Assembly (NCBI GenBank): GCA_963669155.1
Contig: OZ022584.1
Location: forward strand, 17,785,771 to 17,849,770
Reading direction: 5' to 3'
DNA length: 64,000 nucleotides
DNA from: Arbacia lixula
Lineage: Eukaryota > Echinodermata > Echinoidea > Arbacioida > Arbaciidae
Under the pieces are notes generated by a model. That model ran no database searches. It had not been told where the DNA came from and was given only the letters and a program-made list of their open reading frames with translations. Each line of letters begins with the position of its first letter. Position 1 is the stretch's first letter. Both the position numbers and the translations under genes were made by a program. Shown one piece after another: positions 1 through 13,413 of the stretch.

Positions 1-283
1 GGGTGAGGAGAAAAAGTGAGCAACATTTATGTTAAACAAGAAATGAACGCGCTACTAATAAAGCAGCTCGTCCGAAACATGACCTTATCTTTGAAAGGGA
101 AGTATGTTTCAGGGCATCTCTCCGTTTATTGGATCTGTCAGTCAATCGGCTACATCAGGAGTCTCAAGACATCAATCATGGCAAGTTCGCGAAAAGTCGG
201 TAAGATACAATTTGCCATCGCAACTACCAATAACAATACTCGCGTCATCTTTGCACGTTAAGTAGGGAAGGGCTTATTTCGCT

Positions 284-441
284 GGGCCATGTTGTATATA
301 GGTTTTCAATTATTGTAACTTACCATCAATGGTTACTACCATGGCAACACCCAATGAGCTCTCATTATTGTACCTGTTGCCGTGGTAGTTACCATTGATG
401 GTAAGTTACAATAATTGAAAACCTATCAAGCAACATGGCCC
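284..441. mobile_element. Foldback (palindromic) miniature element, family A copy 1
   Basis: The two arms, 284-348 and 376-441, are almost perfect reverse complements. They begin with GGGCCATGTTG and end with CAACATGGCCC, around a loop of about 27 bases. The inner arm carries the motif TTACCATCAATGGT and its complement. There is no coding capacity. Related copies lie at 883-984 and 61924-62077, so this is a dispersed family and not a chance palindrome. This copy is the least diverged between its arms, which suggests it is the youngest of the three. Confidence 0.8.
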
Positions 442-882
442 TGGTCTTGTCATTATGACAATGATATCAACGTCAGGGGGGGGGGGGGGGGGGGTATTTT
501 GGTAATTATTGCAGACCGTACCCAAGGCAGAACCATTCTACCGTCAACAGCGGGTCCACATATCTTTAGTTCTAATGATGGTCATTTTGAGAGGAATTAC
601 ATTTATGTAACCTGAAAACAAGGGACTCGTGGTTATGGCGGCAGGACGACACTCCATTGTTTACGGGTTCCCGTAGCCTTCACTCCATCTTCCCCTCACC
701 TTTAATTGCCTTTGTCAAAGCATGGACCCTAAGGTTATACGTGTACAGTTGCAAGCACTGACTTGCGCAAAAAAACTTGCGCCGAAATACAGATGGCGAG
801 CGTATGTTTGTACCAAGACCAAACGTCTTGTGGAATAAGCATCCGGCACATTTCTCTGATCCTGGTTGCGCGTCTGAATACT
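442..882. other. Gene-free stretch with poly-G run
   Basis: A run of about 18 G residues lies near 477-494. No open frame here resembles a known protein family, and the rest is unremarkable unique-looking DNA. Confidence 0.5.
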
Positions 883-984
883 GGGCCATGTTGCATAAAA
901 CTTAACATTGACGGTAACGTTGCATTTGATTGGCTGTTGAGTGATGTTACCATGGTAGTTACCATTAATGGTAAGTTTCATGCA
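883..984. mobile_element. Foldback miniature element, family A copy 2
   Basis: It starts with GGGCCATGTTGCATAAAACTT and ends with an imperfect inverted copy of the same motif (GTTACCATTAATGGTAAG...). It shares the core TTACCAT(T/C)AATGGT of the element at 284-441. The centre contains TTTGATTGGCTGTTGAG, which also occurs nearly unchanged in the copy at 61924-62077. Confidence 0.7.
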
Positions 985-1741
985 TCCGTGCACTGGACTC
1001 CGAACGAAAAGTCTCGGAGTAAGGCTACCAGATTGGGGTGTGCTTGGCGTTGACCTGTAGTGTCGTCGGCTAATTGGTCCCAGTCTATGGGTGGTCAGAG
1101 GAGAACCAGGACGATGACTGACAAGAACGAAGAAGCCTGGCGCTCCTAACGTCACTCCTGGGACATCGGACTAGTCTAAGTACTCAGGCGTTAGTCCAGG
1201 TCAGGTTACATGAAGGGTGTATCAGGCTGATCGAGCTCGGCCTCATGCACCCTTACCTAGCCTAGAGACTAGGCTGTAAGGTGCATGGACACAACCCAGT
1301 CTTATCAACTATGTCTGGTAACACAGAATATGCCCTGATCCCATCCTAGAAGGGTAGAAGCCAGAGGAGCCACGATGTAATTAGGCCGTGGTCTGTTTCA
1401 CCATGGTTTCACCAAACTTAAAGTTGTTAACAGGCTGGGTTTTGTCCATGCAACTCGCAGCCTGGCTACATTCACCCTCGCCTCATATCGGCTCTAGGAT
1501 GAGGCGTACGTGAATACATACATTAACCAGTGTGTTGCACTAATAACCAGCTACTGTTGCATAACGATGTCTGGAAAATGGAGTAGGTATGTGCTCAAAG
1601 AAAAAAGCCTCAAAGCAAAGGATCATAAATCATAATCAGCCACTAGGTTAACACCAAGAAAAGGGAACCCAATCAAAGCATGTAGGGTCCATGACTCCAT
1701 GATCAAATTCAAAGTAAATCAAAGAGAAAAGACCACTATTT
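985..1741. other. Gene-free stretch
   Basis: No gene is recognised. An imperfect hairpin lies around 1246-1284 (TGCACCCTTAC ... GTAAGGTGCA). No protein similarity is visible in any frame. Confidence 0.4.
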
Positions 1742-2125
1742 AGTGTTTTAAAAGTCTTGACAGTGCAACTAGTCGCTACGGACGGTAGATGACAAAGCTT
1801 CATGGCGCCATGGCAACTAATTTCCCCCTGTTCTTTTTGACTGATGACCTGATCGGGTCACAGCCATTATCTCGCACGGAGGGCGAGAGAGAGAGAGAAA
1901 GATGGAAGGAGAGAGACAGACAGAGAGAGGGAGAGATGAGGAAAAACCACTGTTCTCAGTGTTATAGAAGTTTTGATATTGCAACTAGTCACGAAAGACG
2001 ATAGATGACAAAGCTTCATGGCGCCATGACAACTAATTGTTCCCTGTTCTGACTCGACTGATGACCTGATCGGGTCACAGCAGATATCTAGAACGGAGAC
2101 CGGGAGAGAGGGGGAGAGAGAGAGA
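1742..2125. repeat. Two-copy tandem duplication, unit about 216 bp
   Basis: The segment from 1742 (AGTGTTTTAAAAGTC) recurs from about 1958 (AGTGTTATAGAAGTT). Both units contain AGATGACAAAGCTTCATGG, then GACCTGATCGGGTCACAGC, and both end in a (GA)n tract (1881-1935 and 2105-2134). The copies differ at scattered bases, so the duplication is not recent. Confidence 0.8.
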
Positions 2126-2139
2126 GAGAGAGAGATGGG

Positions 2140-5100
2140 GATTAGGAGAGTGAGGGCAAATGTAAAACTCCACAAACTATTCCAGCTGATGACATGACGG
2201 GCGCTGTGCCCAAGCGACCGTGACCTGAAATGCCCCGCCAGAGATAAGGCAGGGTCTAGGCTCGGCGTGACCGGAGAGTCCCGCGGGACCCATTCCTTCA
2301 CATTCCAAAAAATCACTCATGTTTGACATCACACGAGGTCACGGGATTAGACTAGTCTGCGTACAAGGCGTCATCGATTATCTGCGGTCGATTCATATTT
2401 TGGTATTGGTAACTATCACTGCGTCAAAGTTTTCGAAACGTAATAAAGTGCAATGTAAATAAACTCGCTTGCTCAGCCCTCAAATGAATCGACCCTTTGG
2501 TACGAATTAACCTTTTGATGACTTAAAAGTCTGGATCAAAGTCATGTAGAAATACGTGATATGCTGGCGAAGTATTGGAATAGCATCACGGAGAATCATG
2601 GTTGGGCTATTTTTTCACTTGCATTTCTCCACTCGAAAAAAAAAATGCCCTCAACAAACAGAAAGAACGCGTCTTTCAGACAGCTGTTCCCAACTATGCG
2701 GAAGAGTAAATAATACGAGGATCTACTTCATTTCTCCATCCTCCACTCTGCTTTCTCTCCCGGAATCATCATGATGTAGGCTCGTACTGGGGAGGAGGGC
2801 ATAGCAAGCAGACGACGGGGAAATCAATAAAACCATTCCGGCGAAAACATGACGGAGAGAGAGCCCACAAAGAAAACAGAGCGAGGAATGGAGAAAAAAG
2901 AAAGAGCTACTTCTCAAAATTGTGCTCGGAGCTAAGTATGAGTAAGAAAATACTCCAAGATTATCACGAAGTACTCCAGAGAGATCAACCAAAATCAGAA
3001 TTTTTGCTCGGCCTCAGAAACTCGAGCACGCGCGTGCACGCACCTCGAGCGTTGCAAGCGAGAGCATTCGAGAGCACGATGGTGACGGTATGCGCTTACG
3101 GCGCGCTCTGAGCAACTTGCGTTGAAGATCATCGCTGTTCGTTATGATAATCTAGAATAGCTTTCAGCGAAGGATGGTGGTCCCACGTCGTGTCTCATTA
3201 GCTATAAGTGTAATGAATGAACGCGAAACTTAAAAATCGAAAGATGGGCGAGGAGGATGGAGAGGAGGGGAGGGAGAGGAGGGTGGGGGAGTGGGGAGGG
3301 GGGGGGGGTGAGAAATAGAATTGAGGAGGGACAAGGATGGGTGGTGTAAGAAAAGAGAGAAGGAAGATAATCAAGAAATGCAAGGATGCGTTGTCAGGCT
3401 CAGGATTTGTTTTTTGTTCGACCATCAAGCCGAACAAGGCATTCTGGCATCGATATCGGCCGGCCATACAATGTACATGTATTGTATGAATTTTTCAAGA
3501 AACTTGTCCAAAATATATATTTTGACTTTAAAGTAAACTAATACTTCTATGTAGGCCTACTGACAAGCAACCATCTGGCCTACAAAGCTCACCGAGGTTG
3601 TCTCAAATCATGATAATTCAGAGCGTCAAAATCTATGCCCAAAACTCCCAATAGCAGACGATAGGACAGGCCAGTCCCTTCCGTGTATTGTGTGTGTGTG
3701 CGCGCACGCTATACAAAGCCGCGGGGGAAAAAGCGCGGTTAGGTCGGTTTGCTCCCTGCGATCCCCGCCAGCACCTGTTCGCCACTTGACAGAGCCGGGT
3801 TTCCGGGGGAGGCTTGTCACGAGTGAGGCCGCGTCCCTCCTGATTGATTCCTCCAAAATGAAGACAGAACTTGCCTCTGACAATCCCCTCCTGGCCACTC
3901 GGGGGTCTGTCTTGGGAAGGAGGAAGGCAGGCGCTCGGACTTGGAGGATGGGGAGGCAGGGAGAGGGGGGTGGGCAAGACCGCAATCAATGTTTACAGTA
4001 ACCATTAAGCGAAAGCGCGCGAATATACTAATTATCTTCTGTCCACTGCTTGTTAACCATCGACGTCTTCAAACACGACACAGGCCCGTTGCGTATTTTC
4101 ATTAAATAATTATTCTTCAAAGAATCCCGAACGTGGCCTCATAATTTAATCAAACTGCCAGAGAATTAGCTTAATAATCACATCTCCGTCATTCATGTCA
4201 TCCATGTCATCCATGGACAGTGAAGATGAACACTGTCTTCTGCAGTGATTATCAAAGTCATGGCTGATGGACCTATTATGAATAAAACAAATACATTGAT
4301 TTAGAATGAACTCATATTTCAATTTCATAAATCGTTTGCAAATTTGATCTAACGTTCATCAATGAATAGCAAATGAATCACACTCGGTCATGTTTTTGGA
4401 TATAATTATACAATTGACTGTACTCAACGCAGGCAAAGGAGTAAAGACAACCAATAATGAGCAAAGGGAAAGACAGCGAGGGAAACGGTAGTCTGGCTTC
4501 CAGGCTGCGGACAATGTTATAAGAAATACAAACTCTAAAAGCAATAGTTGCTGGCGCAATAGACGAATCGCTATTTATTCAATATTCCCAGTTGGGTTTG
4601 GAGGAGAGGAAAATGAACACTGTCAGTTCTAAGCCCGAAATTCCCGAATGTGATTTGGATTAGAAAATAATGTACAACCGCCTGGGAGCCAGGCTAGTAA
4701 AAGAGAAGTGGTCCATGGTTATACTGTATCATGGCTATGATCAGATAAATCGGTTATGATCATGATGATGCTGGTGGTGGTGACTGGTGGTGGTGGGGTG
4801 GGGCTGGGGGAACGGGAAGGGGTGCACACGAAGTGGATGCCAGTGGTAGTGGGGTGGCCATCGCGGAGGATACATCATGCTCGTGACAAGCCTCGTCGAA
4901 GTCGACTCAATCCGAAGAGGTCATTGACATCGGAGGATTAGATTGCGGGGTTTGTCTCAGGGCTGCATACCAAATACATCAATCATAGTCAGGTATGGCG
5001 GGGAGAGGAGGAATCTCCGGGGAAGATAAATTCTTCATGTTATTGGGAGAGAGGTGCGGTATATAGTAAGCCCCATGGTTGAACATACTGTAGCACATGC

Positions 5101-5240
5101 ACCGTGGCTGCAGGGGTGCATCTAGTTTGCACGTAGCCTAGCTCCTAGGACGCGAAGTACATGGATACAAATAGTGTAAATGTATGCAAGCAACTAAGTC
5201 TGGCAATAAAGACTAAGCCCTCTTCTCCGCCTGTGATGTG
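2140..5240. other. Gene-free stretch with purine-rich tract
   Basis: No coding exon is recognised in either strand. A G-rich purine tract lies at 3239-3320 and a GGTGGT-rich stretch at 4770-4815. Other open frames are short and of low complexity. Confidence 0.45.
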
Positions 5241-5242
5241 AC

Positions 5243-5253
5243 GAGAGAGAGAA

Positions 5254-5314
<61 letters not shown>

Positions 5315-5326
5315 TAGGGAGGGAGG

Positions 5327-5382
<56 letters not shown>
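5243..5382. repeat. (GA)n microsatellite
   Basis: Two long GA blocks (about 5262-5307 and 5334-5381) are separated by a short GGGGGGG/TAGGGAGGGAG interruption. Apparent leucine-serine frames on the minus strand are artefacts of the repeat. Confidence 0.95.
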
Positions 5383-5389
5383 AGGCAGG

Positions 5390-8240
5390 GAAGAGGGCTT
5401 AGTCGTTGCTGCAATGGCCTGTCAAGGCACTCAACAGCCCAGAACCTGGGCTAGTTTACAAGCACAATAATTCATTGTCAGTCCAACCATGTAATTACTA
5501 CAACGGGTCAGAACTACAGACTACAGGGATTCTGCATTATGTTTGTACGGGCCTCCAGGATATGGGGCACGACTGGTAGTATGTCAAGTCTAGCCTGATT
5601 TTCCAGGCACTTATAGGCAAAGTTGCACCGGAGTATGTGTAATGATAAGGTTAATAGATTATGGATTGGGAATTATGATCTTGGATTAGGTTTATAGTTA
5701 ATTTGAACAACTAGTATAGACCAAGGATATAGGGATCCTTTGTGGTAGTATCCATGCACATCGTTGTTCACTCCCTTCCTCAGTTTCACACAAGGGGAGA
5801 ATGGAGGTGTGAGTCTAGTCTCTATCCCCAGACTTAAGTAGTGATGGTATGGTGCAGAAACATACGAAAATTGCGTCTTGGAACCTACGTTAACCGACAC
5901 ATCACTCAACTATTGATTTCTACGTAAGAAGCTCTCTCAAGCTTTCTTTCCCCAGGATCCATGACGGATTTCGGTGCCGTGCGCAAACCTTGTCACCTGA
6001 AGGCCAAACTCTGCTTCTATCATGTCTATGGAAATCGCATCTCTCTCTCTCGTTGTTCTTACTTGGTGTATGATGTATTTGGCATGCTCTGAGAGAAGTG
6101 CTGAGAAATGCGCAAGTCATTCAGATAACACTTCTAAGCTAACTACACGTTTAAAGATGCACCTATTTAACATACTTCTTTCGAACCGTATGGAACAGTG
6201 TTCTCCTGGAAAGTATTACGCAAGAACAATTATCATCTGTTTCATTTATGAGAAAAACTCTGATTCATGAAATGAAATCTTCATTTTTAATTGTCTTTCC
6301 CACACCATACATCACTGAAGCTTTTGTGTTTCAAACGGAACGCTATGGTCAGCTTTCTGGAAAACATAATCAAATAAAACAAAACAAACAAGTGTTTCTC
6401 ATTTCATAATTATGGTATCTCATGAAAGTCTGCTTATTTGCATCTTTATTTGTATGGTCTCTGAATTTTATTAAGATGAGTTGCGGTTAAATGACACCTA
6501 TTTCAAACGACATATCACAGAAGCCGCTCAGATCACACAGAGGGCGTGGCACCTATTTTAATGTTTCTGCACATGTAATCTAAGTTGCTTATTGCCGCAG
6601 TATACACTTGTCTTACTAGACCAGTTAACTCTTAATACGCCATTGAGGTATTTTTGCACTGGTAATACACACCACTCCCATAGGGCAGCATGGGGTCTGG
6701 CAGAGAAGGAGTAAACGACCATATCCAATACTATGGATGTTGCGTGCTCGCCCGCGTAGGTTGCCAGTAACAACCACTCCGCGAACCATGAATCAAAGAT
6801 GACTATTATCATGAGTAATATGTGCATCATTGTGCCATATGGACGAGTTAAAGATGAAAAAATTTTCCATTCATTTCCCTTCCTTACAACAAACAACTTG
6901 ACCCTGACCATGACGGAATATTGCAATATTGTACCATTGCGCTATGGACCATAGTGGGAACGCGGTCTTGCTTTTATGTGGGATGATTGTATTATCGCTT
7001 CACATTGTTTTGCTATCAATGTGAACGTGTGGACAATGAATGCATTAACGTTACATTGTTTATTTCGTTCTCTGTCTCTCAAGCGTGGTTAGTTAGTAGC
7101 AGACACGCGTCAGCCCAATCCTCGCGTTCACACACATCCCGCCCGCACAATCATAGCATCTGTCAATATCAATCGAGATATTAACATATCATGGGCCGCT
7201 CAACGGCCACAGAAAGAACACTGTAATCGGCACACATCCATAAATCAGAATCACTATACCCATCCCGCTCATTAACATGAGTGCATCTGACATTGTGACA
7301 CCGTACACAAATACAGGCCACTCTCTAACCCATGTCAAGTCAATGGGGGAGCCTCTTTCCTCCTCTGACCGAGGTACACATGTAATTACTGGTCGTATTG
7401 ATACGTGCTATAACATTTGGCTGGGCAATGCGCCTTCATTTAGCCAGCCAGGGAGAGCGAGAGAGCGGAAGCAAGGAAACAAGGCGGTAGCGGCAGCAGC
7501 CCGGGATTGGCGATTTGGAGAAAATTGCATTTCGGCTCGGAGAACACCTGTGCACGAAAATTGCCTGCGGCCATTCGGATTCAGGGTTGCGCTTCCCGTT
7601 GCGAGGATGGGTGAACGATGAGAGGAGAGGAGGAGCGGAAAAGGGGTGGGAAATTACCAAGTGTTGATAATCTGATAACAAAGGGCTAGATGTGCCTTTC
7701 TGCTGTTCGATGGGTGCACGCATGCAAAGTGTGATTCGCACAGTATACATTGACCGTAATTTCGACCCTACACGTTCATGACCACTTGATATTCTCCTTA
7801 CGTTACAAGTACATATATAGAAACCAAATTAGGTAATGGCGTACCGTAAAACAAATATAATTTCACCAGCCACCGGATTTCACTCGTCATTTTAAGTATA
7901 TTGTCTTGAATAATGACGCATACTAACACATGGCATTCATAGGAACAGGTCCTTGGGTTTCTTAATGAGACTAAACTGCATAATATTTTGTAATTTTCAT
8001 CAATCTCTCGATATCACAAAGTAAGTAACAGTGGCGAGACTGTCATGGTATTTAATATTTTGATTGTGAGGAGATTCTTCTCAATCTCACCTTTTATCAA
8101 CGATAATTTATTATCAATAATTTATACCCCATGAGAACTTCGCAATATTTTGAAATAATGGGATATGGTTTGGCAATACATTTTAGACCTATTCGTTCGG
8201 AAACTATTTTAAGAACAGGGGTGGGTGGATCATGATGATC
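5390..8240. other. Gene-free stretch
   Basis: No recognisable exon, RNA gene or transposon protein was found. The longest minus-strand frame (6558-6926) has no family resemblance that I can recognise. Confidence 0.4.
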
Positions 8241-8264
8241 TGACGAACGCGTTAATCTGTTAAT

Positions 8265-8505
8265 GTAGGGTGGGAAGGGGTGGGGTAGGGGGTGGAGACT
8301 ATTGGAGGAGGGGAAGAGTGGGGTGTCGTTATCTCCCTCCGAACAGGGTGGACGCGGAGGAGGAGGGGAGGGACAGAAGGAAATGGCAGGGGAAAGAAGT
8401 GGGGGGAAGGCAGGTGGGCAGGCGGGCGGGGTGTGGGGGATAGGGGGGGGGGGGGCGGAGAGAGAAAGGAGGAAGGGAGGAAAAGGGGCATGGAGGGAGG
8501 GGTAA
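8265..8505. repeat. G-rich purine tract
   Basis: About 240 bases on the plus strand consist almost entirely of G and A, including a run of 12 G with one C near 8437-8455. It is potentially able to form G-quadruplex or triplex structures. Open frames in it are low-complexity shadows. Confidence 0.7.
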
Positions 8506-8509
8506 CGTA

Positions 8510-8882
8510 GTGATGACGACTCTGCCAACCACACTGCCGGTTTGGCATGTCAACAGACCTGAGTGTCGGCCTACACAATTTCCTGTTTGTTCTTACATTC
8601 GTTTCCGCCATCTCTCCCTTCTCAAGCCTGTTTGGGCCAGCCATTCTTCATTCCATACCCCAATCTCTGTTTTTAGCGTCACGCCACATGTCACGAACTT
8701 CTACGATATCATATTTCCATGATCGCGATACGAGTTTCTATACATGAGGATCACAAAGTAGATATCTGATAATATCATGATATACTTCATCGGTAAGATT
8801 TATAAAATATTACATACATAGATACATCCATGCATAGACTAAAAAAAAAAGAGAAAAACAGGAGAGAAAGGGGCGTAGAGTA

Positions 8883-8913
<31 letters not shown>

Positions 8914-11900
8914 GGATATAAAGTGAAATATAATGTCTGCACATTATCTATCCGCACTATCACAAGCAATAGGTAAGATAAGATAAGATAAGATGTTATC
9001 AACTCTATTGACCCCCAGCTTTCGGAGTATGAGAGTTCTGCATGTGAACACTGCTTTACAATAACATGAATGCGTACAAATACATAATAGACATCAATAG
9101 ACAATTTAAAAGATAAAGACTGAACATGACTTGAAGTGAAGCTACATCGCTCGAGCAGCTGTATTCATCACTCTCTCAACAGGGACCGGGAATCGGGGCC
9201 TCATTTGCATATTAGCAATTAATGTCCATGTCCGACCAGGGCATTCGAACAGATGTTCCACCCAATGCCTGGCGAAGAAGGCGGAAACTATGTCTCTTCC
9301 AAAATTGAATTGTCAATCCGTGTAACCTTTCGACTTGGCAGAACACATACAATATACAGGGCGCAGGCTAAAGCACGGGGGAAACAAAAATGGTGTTTTT
9401 CCCCCTCTCTATAGCACATTTACGGTCGTGGTCGATACAACAAACACATTGTTCACGTCCTTAGCACGCCTTGTGGGTAAACTACGCAAGTTGTGGTAAG
9501 TATGATAAATGACACACCGTCCGATAAGCCCGAAGAAATAACAGAATATTATCCATCACATTCAGAAATACGCATAAGTAGGGCGACGTGTTAAGACCCA
9601 ATGATGTATCCTTGTGCAGACAAGCCGAGCATTTGACATAACTATGCATACTATCACCCATGCCATCAAATACTTGATACTTGATGTGAAAGCTAACTAA
9701 TTAAGGCTGAATATAAGTTGGTGGGAATTCTCAATTCCAACGAGGAAACTTAAGATGATGGTGTTATGGCTGTCGTAAAGTTATTTCCCTCCATTATCAG
9801 TGCGTATGATTCCATTATCTACACACCGTAATTTAGTACACTTCTAATCCACATTTCCCTTTGAAAAAAAAAATGTTATTGATGTAGTTAATTCAACTAA
9901 CAAATATATTGAGGAGATTCAACTATATAGAGAGTCAGCGAACGCAGATACGACAATGACAATAAATCAGACATCTTTACTGATAAAACTCACGTTCAAC
10001 TGTGAAATCAGTGAGCGCAGATATGAAAAATGACAAAGAACAGATATCGAGATTGTGATCACGTGACCTTATAGGTTGTCACAAGGCTGGTGTTGATTTT
10101 TCACAGCGCCCTTCTGTCAGCTGGTGTGATGTGAGGGTATGGTCGAATCCATCACACAGGGCTACGAACGACTCTGTCACACCATGGACCCTACCAGCAT
10201 GGTCACACCTTTGAGAAACCACGATCGAGCATTGGAACCTATAGTATAGTAGGGTGCACACCGTTTTTGAACCCTTTCAAGACCATGGGCTCAATCATTG
10301 TGTTACAAAGCTTTGATCCCTTCATACATTGGTACTACGAGAGTTACGGCCATCGCAGACGACACGATTTTGCTACGATTCTATAGTCGTAATTAGGGCC
10401 TACACCTTGAAACATGACGTCACCTTCATGCACAAATCTAAATACCGGGTCCTGCGATTTAGACAGTCGCAGAATCGTATTTCATATTTCCTACTCATTC
10501 ACTGCGATCACAACTTGGCAGTCTTCACTAAAGTTTATGATTAATCATAAGTCCCACAGTAAACGCATCTTTGCGTTTTGTTGCGTATTCCATTGCATAA
10601 AGATTTGCGTTTAATCTGACTTGCTTTTAATTTTTAACTTGACGTTAGTGCAAGGCGGCACTTGTCATGTAGAGAATACAACCTAGTCTAGGATAAGTCC
10701 AAGTGTCCAGAGCTAGTGCATAAGAGGTTTAGAAATAGACCGACCACGCCCCTGGCTGTAGAACCCGGGCTCCCAGACACCTTGCAAAGTAAGATGTGGC
10801 CTAACTTACAGGCTGCTGGTCTTTTTTTTTAAACAAACTATTTTATAAAGAGGTGTGGTTGCAGTAGACTTATCATTCTCGATTTTTCTTCTATTGCTTT
10901 GGACGGACTGAGCAAAGAAAAAAAAATGATAAAGTGAGTGAAGTGACTAGTCTCTTGAATTCTACAGATTACATCAGACATTATCTTATTCGGTGACATG
11001 CAGCATAGACGCCAATATAGACAGCATAGACACCCGGCATAGACAGTAAATGCATTATAGTGTTGTGTGCACGTTGTGTGACATGGTTAGGGGACTATCT
11101 GCTCTGTCAGTCGTGGTGTGTACCGACATCAACTGACACGTCAAAAATTGAAAATATCACCGAAGTTGTATATACATGTACATGTTAATTGATTGTACAA
11201 CATGAATATCTCAGCTATGTGCTGCCAACATGTTTTGGTTTTATTTTAATAAACCATTTGAACTGAACCGTAGAACGGATCAATTTATCATAACAACATA
11301 ACATAATTTTGATTATTTCGCTACGGAATGACTCGTTGACGAAGAGAGAGAGAAAGGAGAGGACAGGAAACTAATTTCGGAAAAGGCTGGTCACGACGAC
11401 AAACAGCTGTGAAGTGGGCATGGCAAGGAATGGGAGGAGGGGGAGAAAGGGCGAGAGAAAAGGTTGGCGGGAGAATGGTTTATTCGGACCACAGCGTCTT
11501 CTCTCTCCCTCCAAATTCGCGTTCATCTTTCACGAGCCAAAACACGCCATCATTAATGGGTAAGAAAACGTCCCTACCCTCTTTTTTTCTCCCCCTCCCT
11601 CTCTCACCTCCTCCCTCTTTCGCCCCCCCCCCCCCACCCTCTCTCTCTCTCATACATACACATTCATCAACACAAACACACACAACATAAACACCCCCTC
11701 CCTCCATCTTCCTTCATTTCTTTTCATTTTTTACTCCCTTTTCCCACTTGCCATACGATATCAAACGCTAGTCAATATGACAAAATATGACAAAGGTGTT
11801 ATAATAGCGTGAACAGCATTATTAATGCAAAGGCTGATACCCCAAGTCAAGTCGTTAGGAAACTGACAAATTAACGTATGATGTGCGGATCAAACAGCAA

Positions 11901-13040
11901 GATATGCTAAACAAACTAGGATAAATGTTTATAATTTTAACATAGTTACTATCTAGTTTCAGGCGACATTGGTGGGCAATTCGTCATACACAATTATGTA
12001 CAATCATGCCACTACCAGTGAGGGGTTCTTTCATAAAACAGGAGCGTGACGATTAACGCTACGGGGTTGGAGTACGGAAAGGGGAGAAGAAGTATTGTGC
12101 GATAGAAAGAAATCACAGAAAAAACGACGAATGTAAAGAGGCAAAAAAAAAAGAGTGGGGCGGATGTGGGGAGGGGGTAAAAAAGCGACTTTCTCTCCAA
12201 AACCACACGCATATTGGCATGAATTCACGCGTGAATATTGAATCAGAAAAGAACGTCCTTCGCCACGAAGCTAGTGGTTTTGTGCACAGACGATCAAACA
12301 TGACCAGCTGGTTCCGTATTTCTCATCTCTCGAATATTTTGCATTTCACTCGCAAGTCCTGTATATCATGAATATTTTCCCTCTGCGTAACTCTCATAAT
12401 GGTCGTAGTCAGTATTCTTAGGAGCAGGTATCATATGCCTGTTATGCAATCCCCACTCCCAACCCCACCCCCTTACCCCGATATGACAGTGTGTGGCGAT
12501 TCCCCTGGTCATTCCACACTGACCAATACGCTGCTGATTATAATGGTCAGTAACGGTTTTCTTAAGTCAAGTAAATCCCACATTATGTAATGTAACGGGT
12601 GAGAACAATACTGTGAGTATTACCACGCAGTGAAAGGAGAATCCCAATGCGAGGCTGTTGACTCTGTCTAAACAAGGACTGCACACAATTCTGCCAATAG
12701 CACTGCAAACATTAACGCATGTAACGTTCTCAAAAATGTTCTGAATTGTTTGATGAACACATAACATACAATGAGGTGGAAATACAGAGTGGATTTGTGC
12801 AGATTCCCATGCGACTTTATTCCATAATGCCACAAAATCAACCTCCACTTGAAAAATTGGCCCATAAAAACACTTAATTTATTTGTGCATCATATTTTGT
12901 AACTTGTATAGCACTGTCTCCTTTTTTTTAATGATTATAGTACATGTATTTTATAACCCCACAGAACTTCATTTACATAACATATTCGTAATGGCAGTTT
13001 CTTGCAATCCGCAGACAATTTGATACACTGAATTCTATTA
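8510..13040. other. Gene-free stretch downstream of the bHLH gene
   Basis: It contains (GACA)n at 8887-8914, (AAGAT)n at about 8974-8993, a pyrimidine tract with a C run at 11580-11650, and otherwise unique AT-rich DNA. No coding exon is recognised. The 3' end of the minus-strand bHLH transcription unit should lie somewhere in this region, but I cannot place it. Confidence 0.4.
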
Positions 13041-13129
13041 AAATGATGGACGGGTACCGACCAAATTCCTTCCAAATAACTGCGAGGACAGCTGAAAGAT
13101 GGTACGTGTGTGAGGACCGATATATTATC

Positions 13130-13260
13130 AGCTGGGGGAAAGTATGGGTACTGAGGAGAAGGACGAGAAGTGGGAGGGGGAGAGGAAGAAGATGGAGAGG
13201 ACGAGAGCGAGAACGAACACGACGAGGAGGAGGAAGAGTATGGTGGAAGTGGGAGGAGTA
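13130..13260. repeat. Purine-rich low-complexity tract
   Basis: The plus strand is almost pure AGG/GAG/GGA for about 130 bases. It lies just beyond the last supported exon of the bHLH gene, which is on the minus strand. Confidence 0.6.
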
Positions 13261-13407
13261 GTGGTATTACTACTCGCGCTGACACAATAAGAACACGATT
13301 TACCACGTAAAACAATAGGTAAGGAAACATTGAGCAGTACACATCATCATCCTACAAGACAGTCTGTTAAATAACAATCAAATGTGACCATGGCAACCTG
13401 TAGCTGT

Positions 13408-13413
13408 ACGCAC
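13408..13413 (-). promoter_or_regulatory. Probable 5' splice site of the ATOH8-like gene
   Basis: On the minus strand the sequence AAAG|GTGCGT follows the codons for the conserved KRRK end. Reading on gives VRTATGCHGHI and a stop, which has no counterpart in the family. This supports an intron whose acceptor exon adds only one or a few residues. Confidence 0.6.

Noticed and set aside
6558..6926. 122-residue minus-strand frame, the longest in its region
   Set aside because: No recognisable domain, no supporting splice context, and composition like surrounding non-coding DNA.
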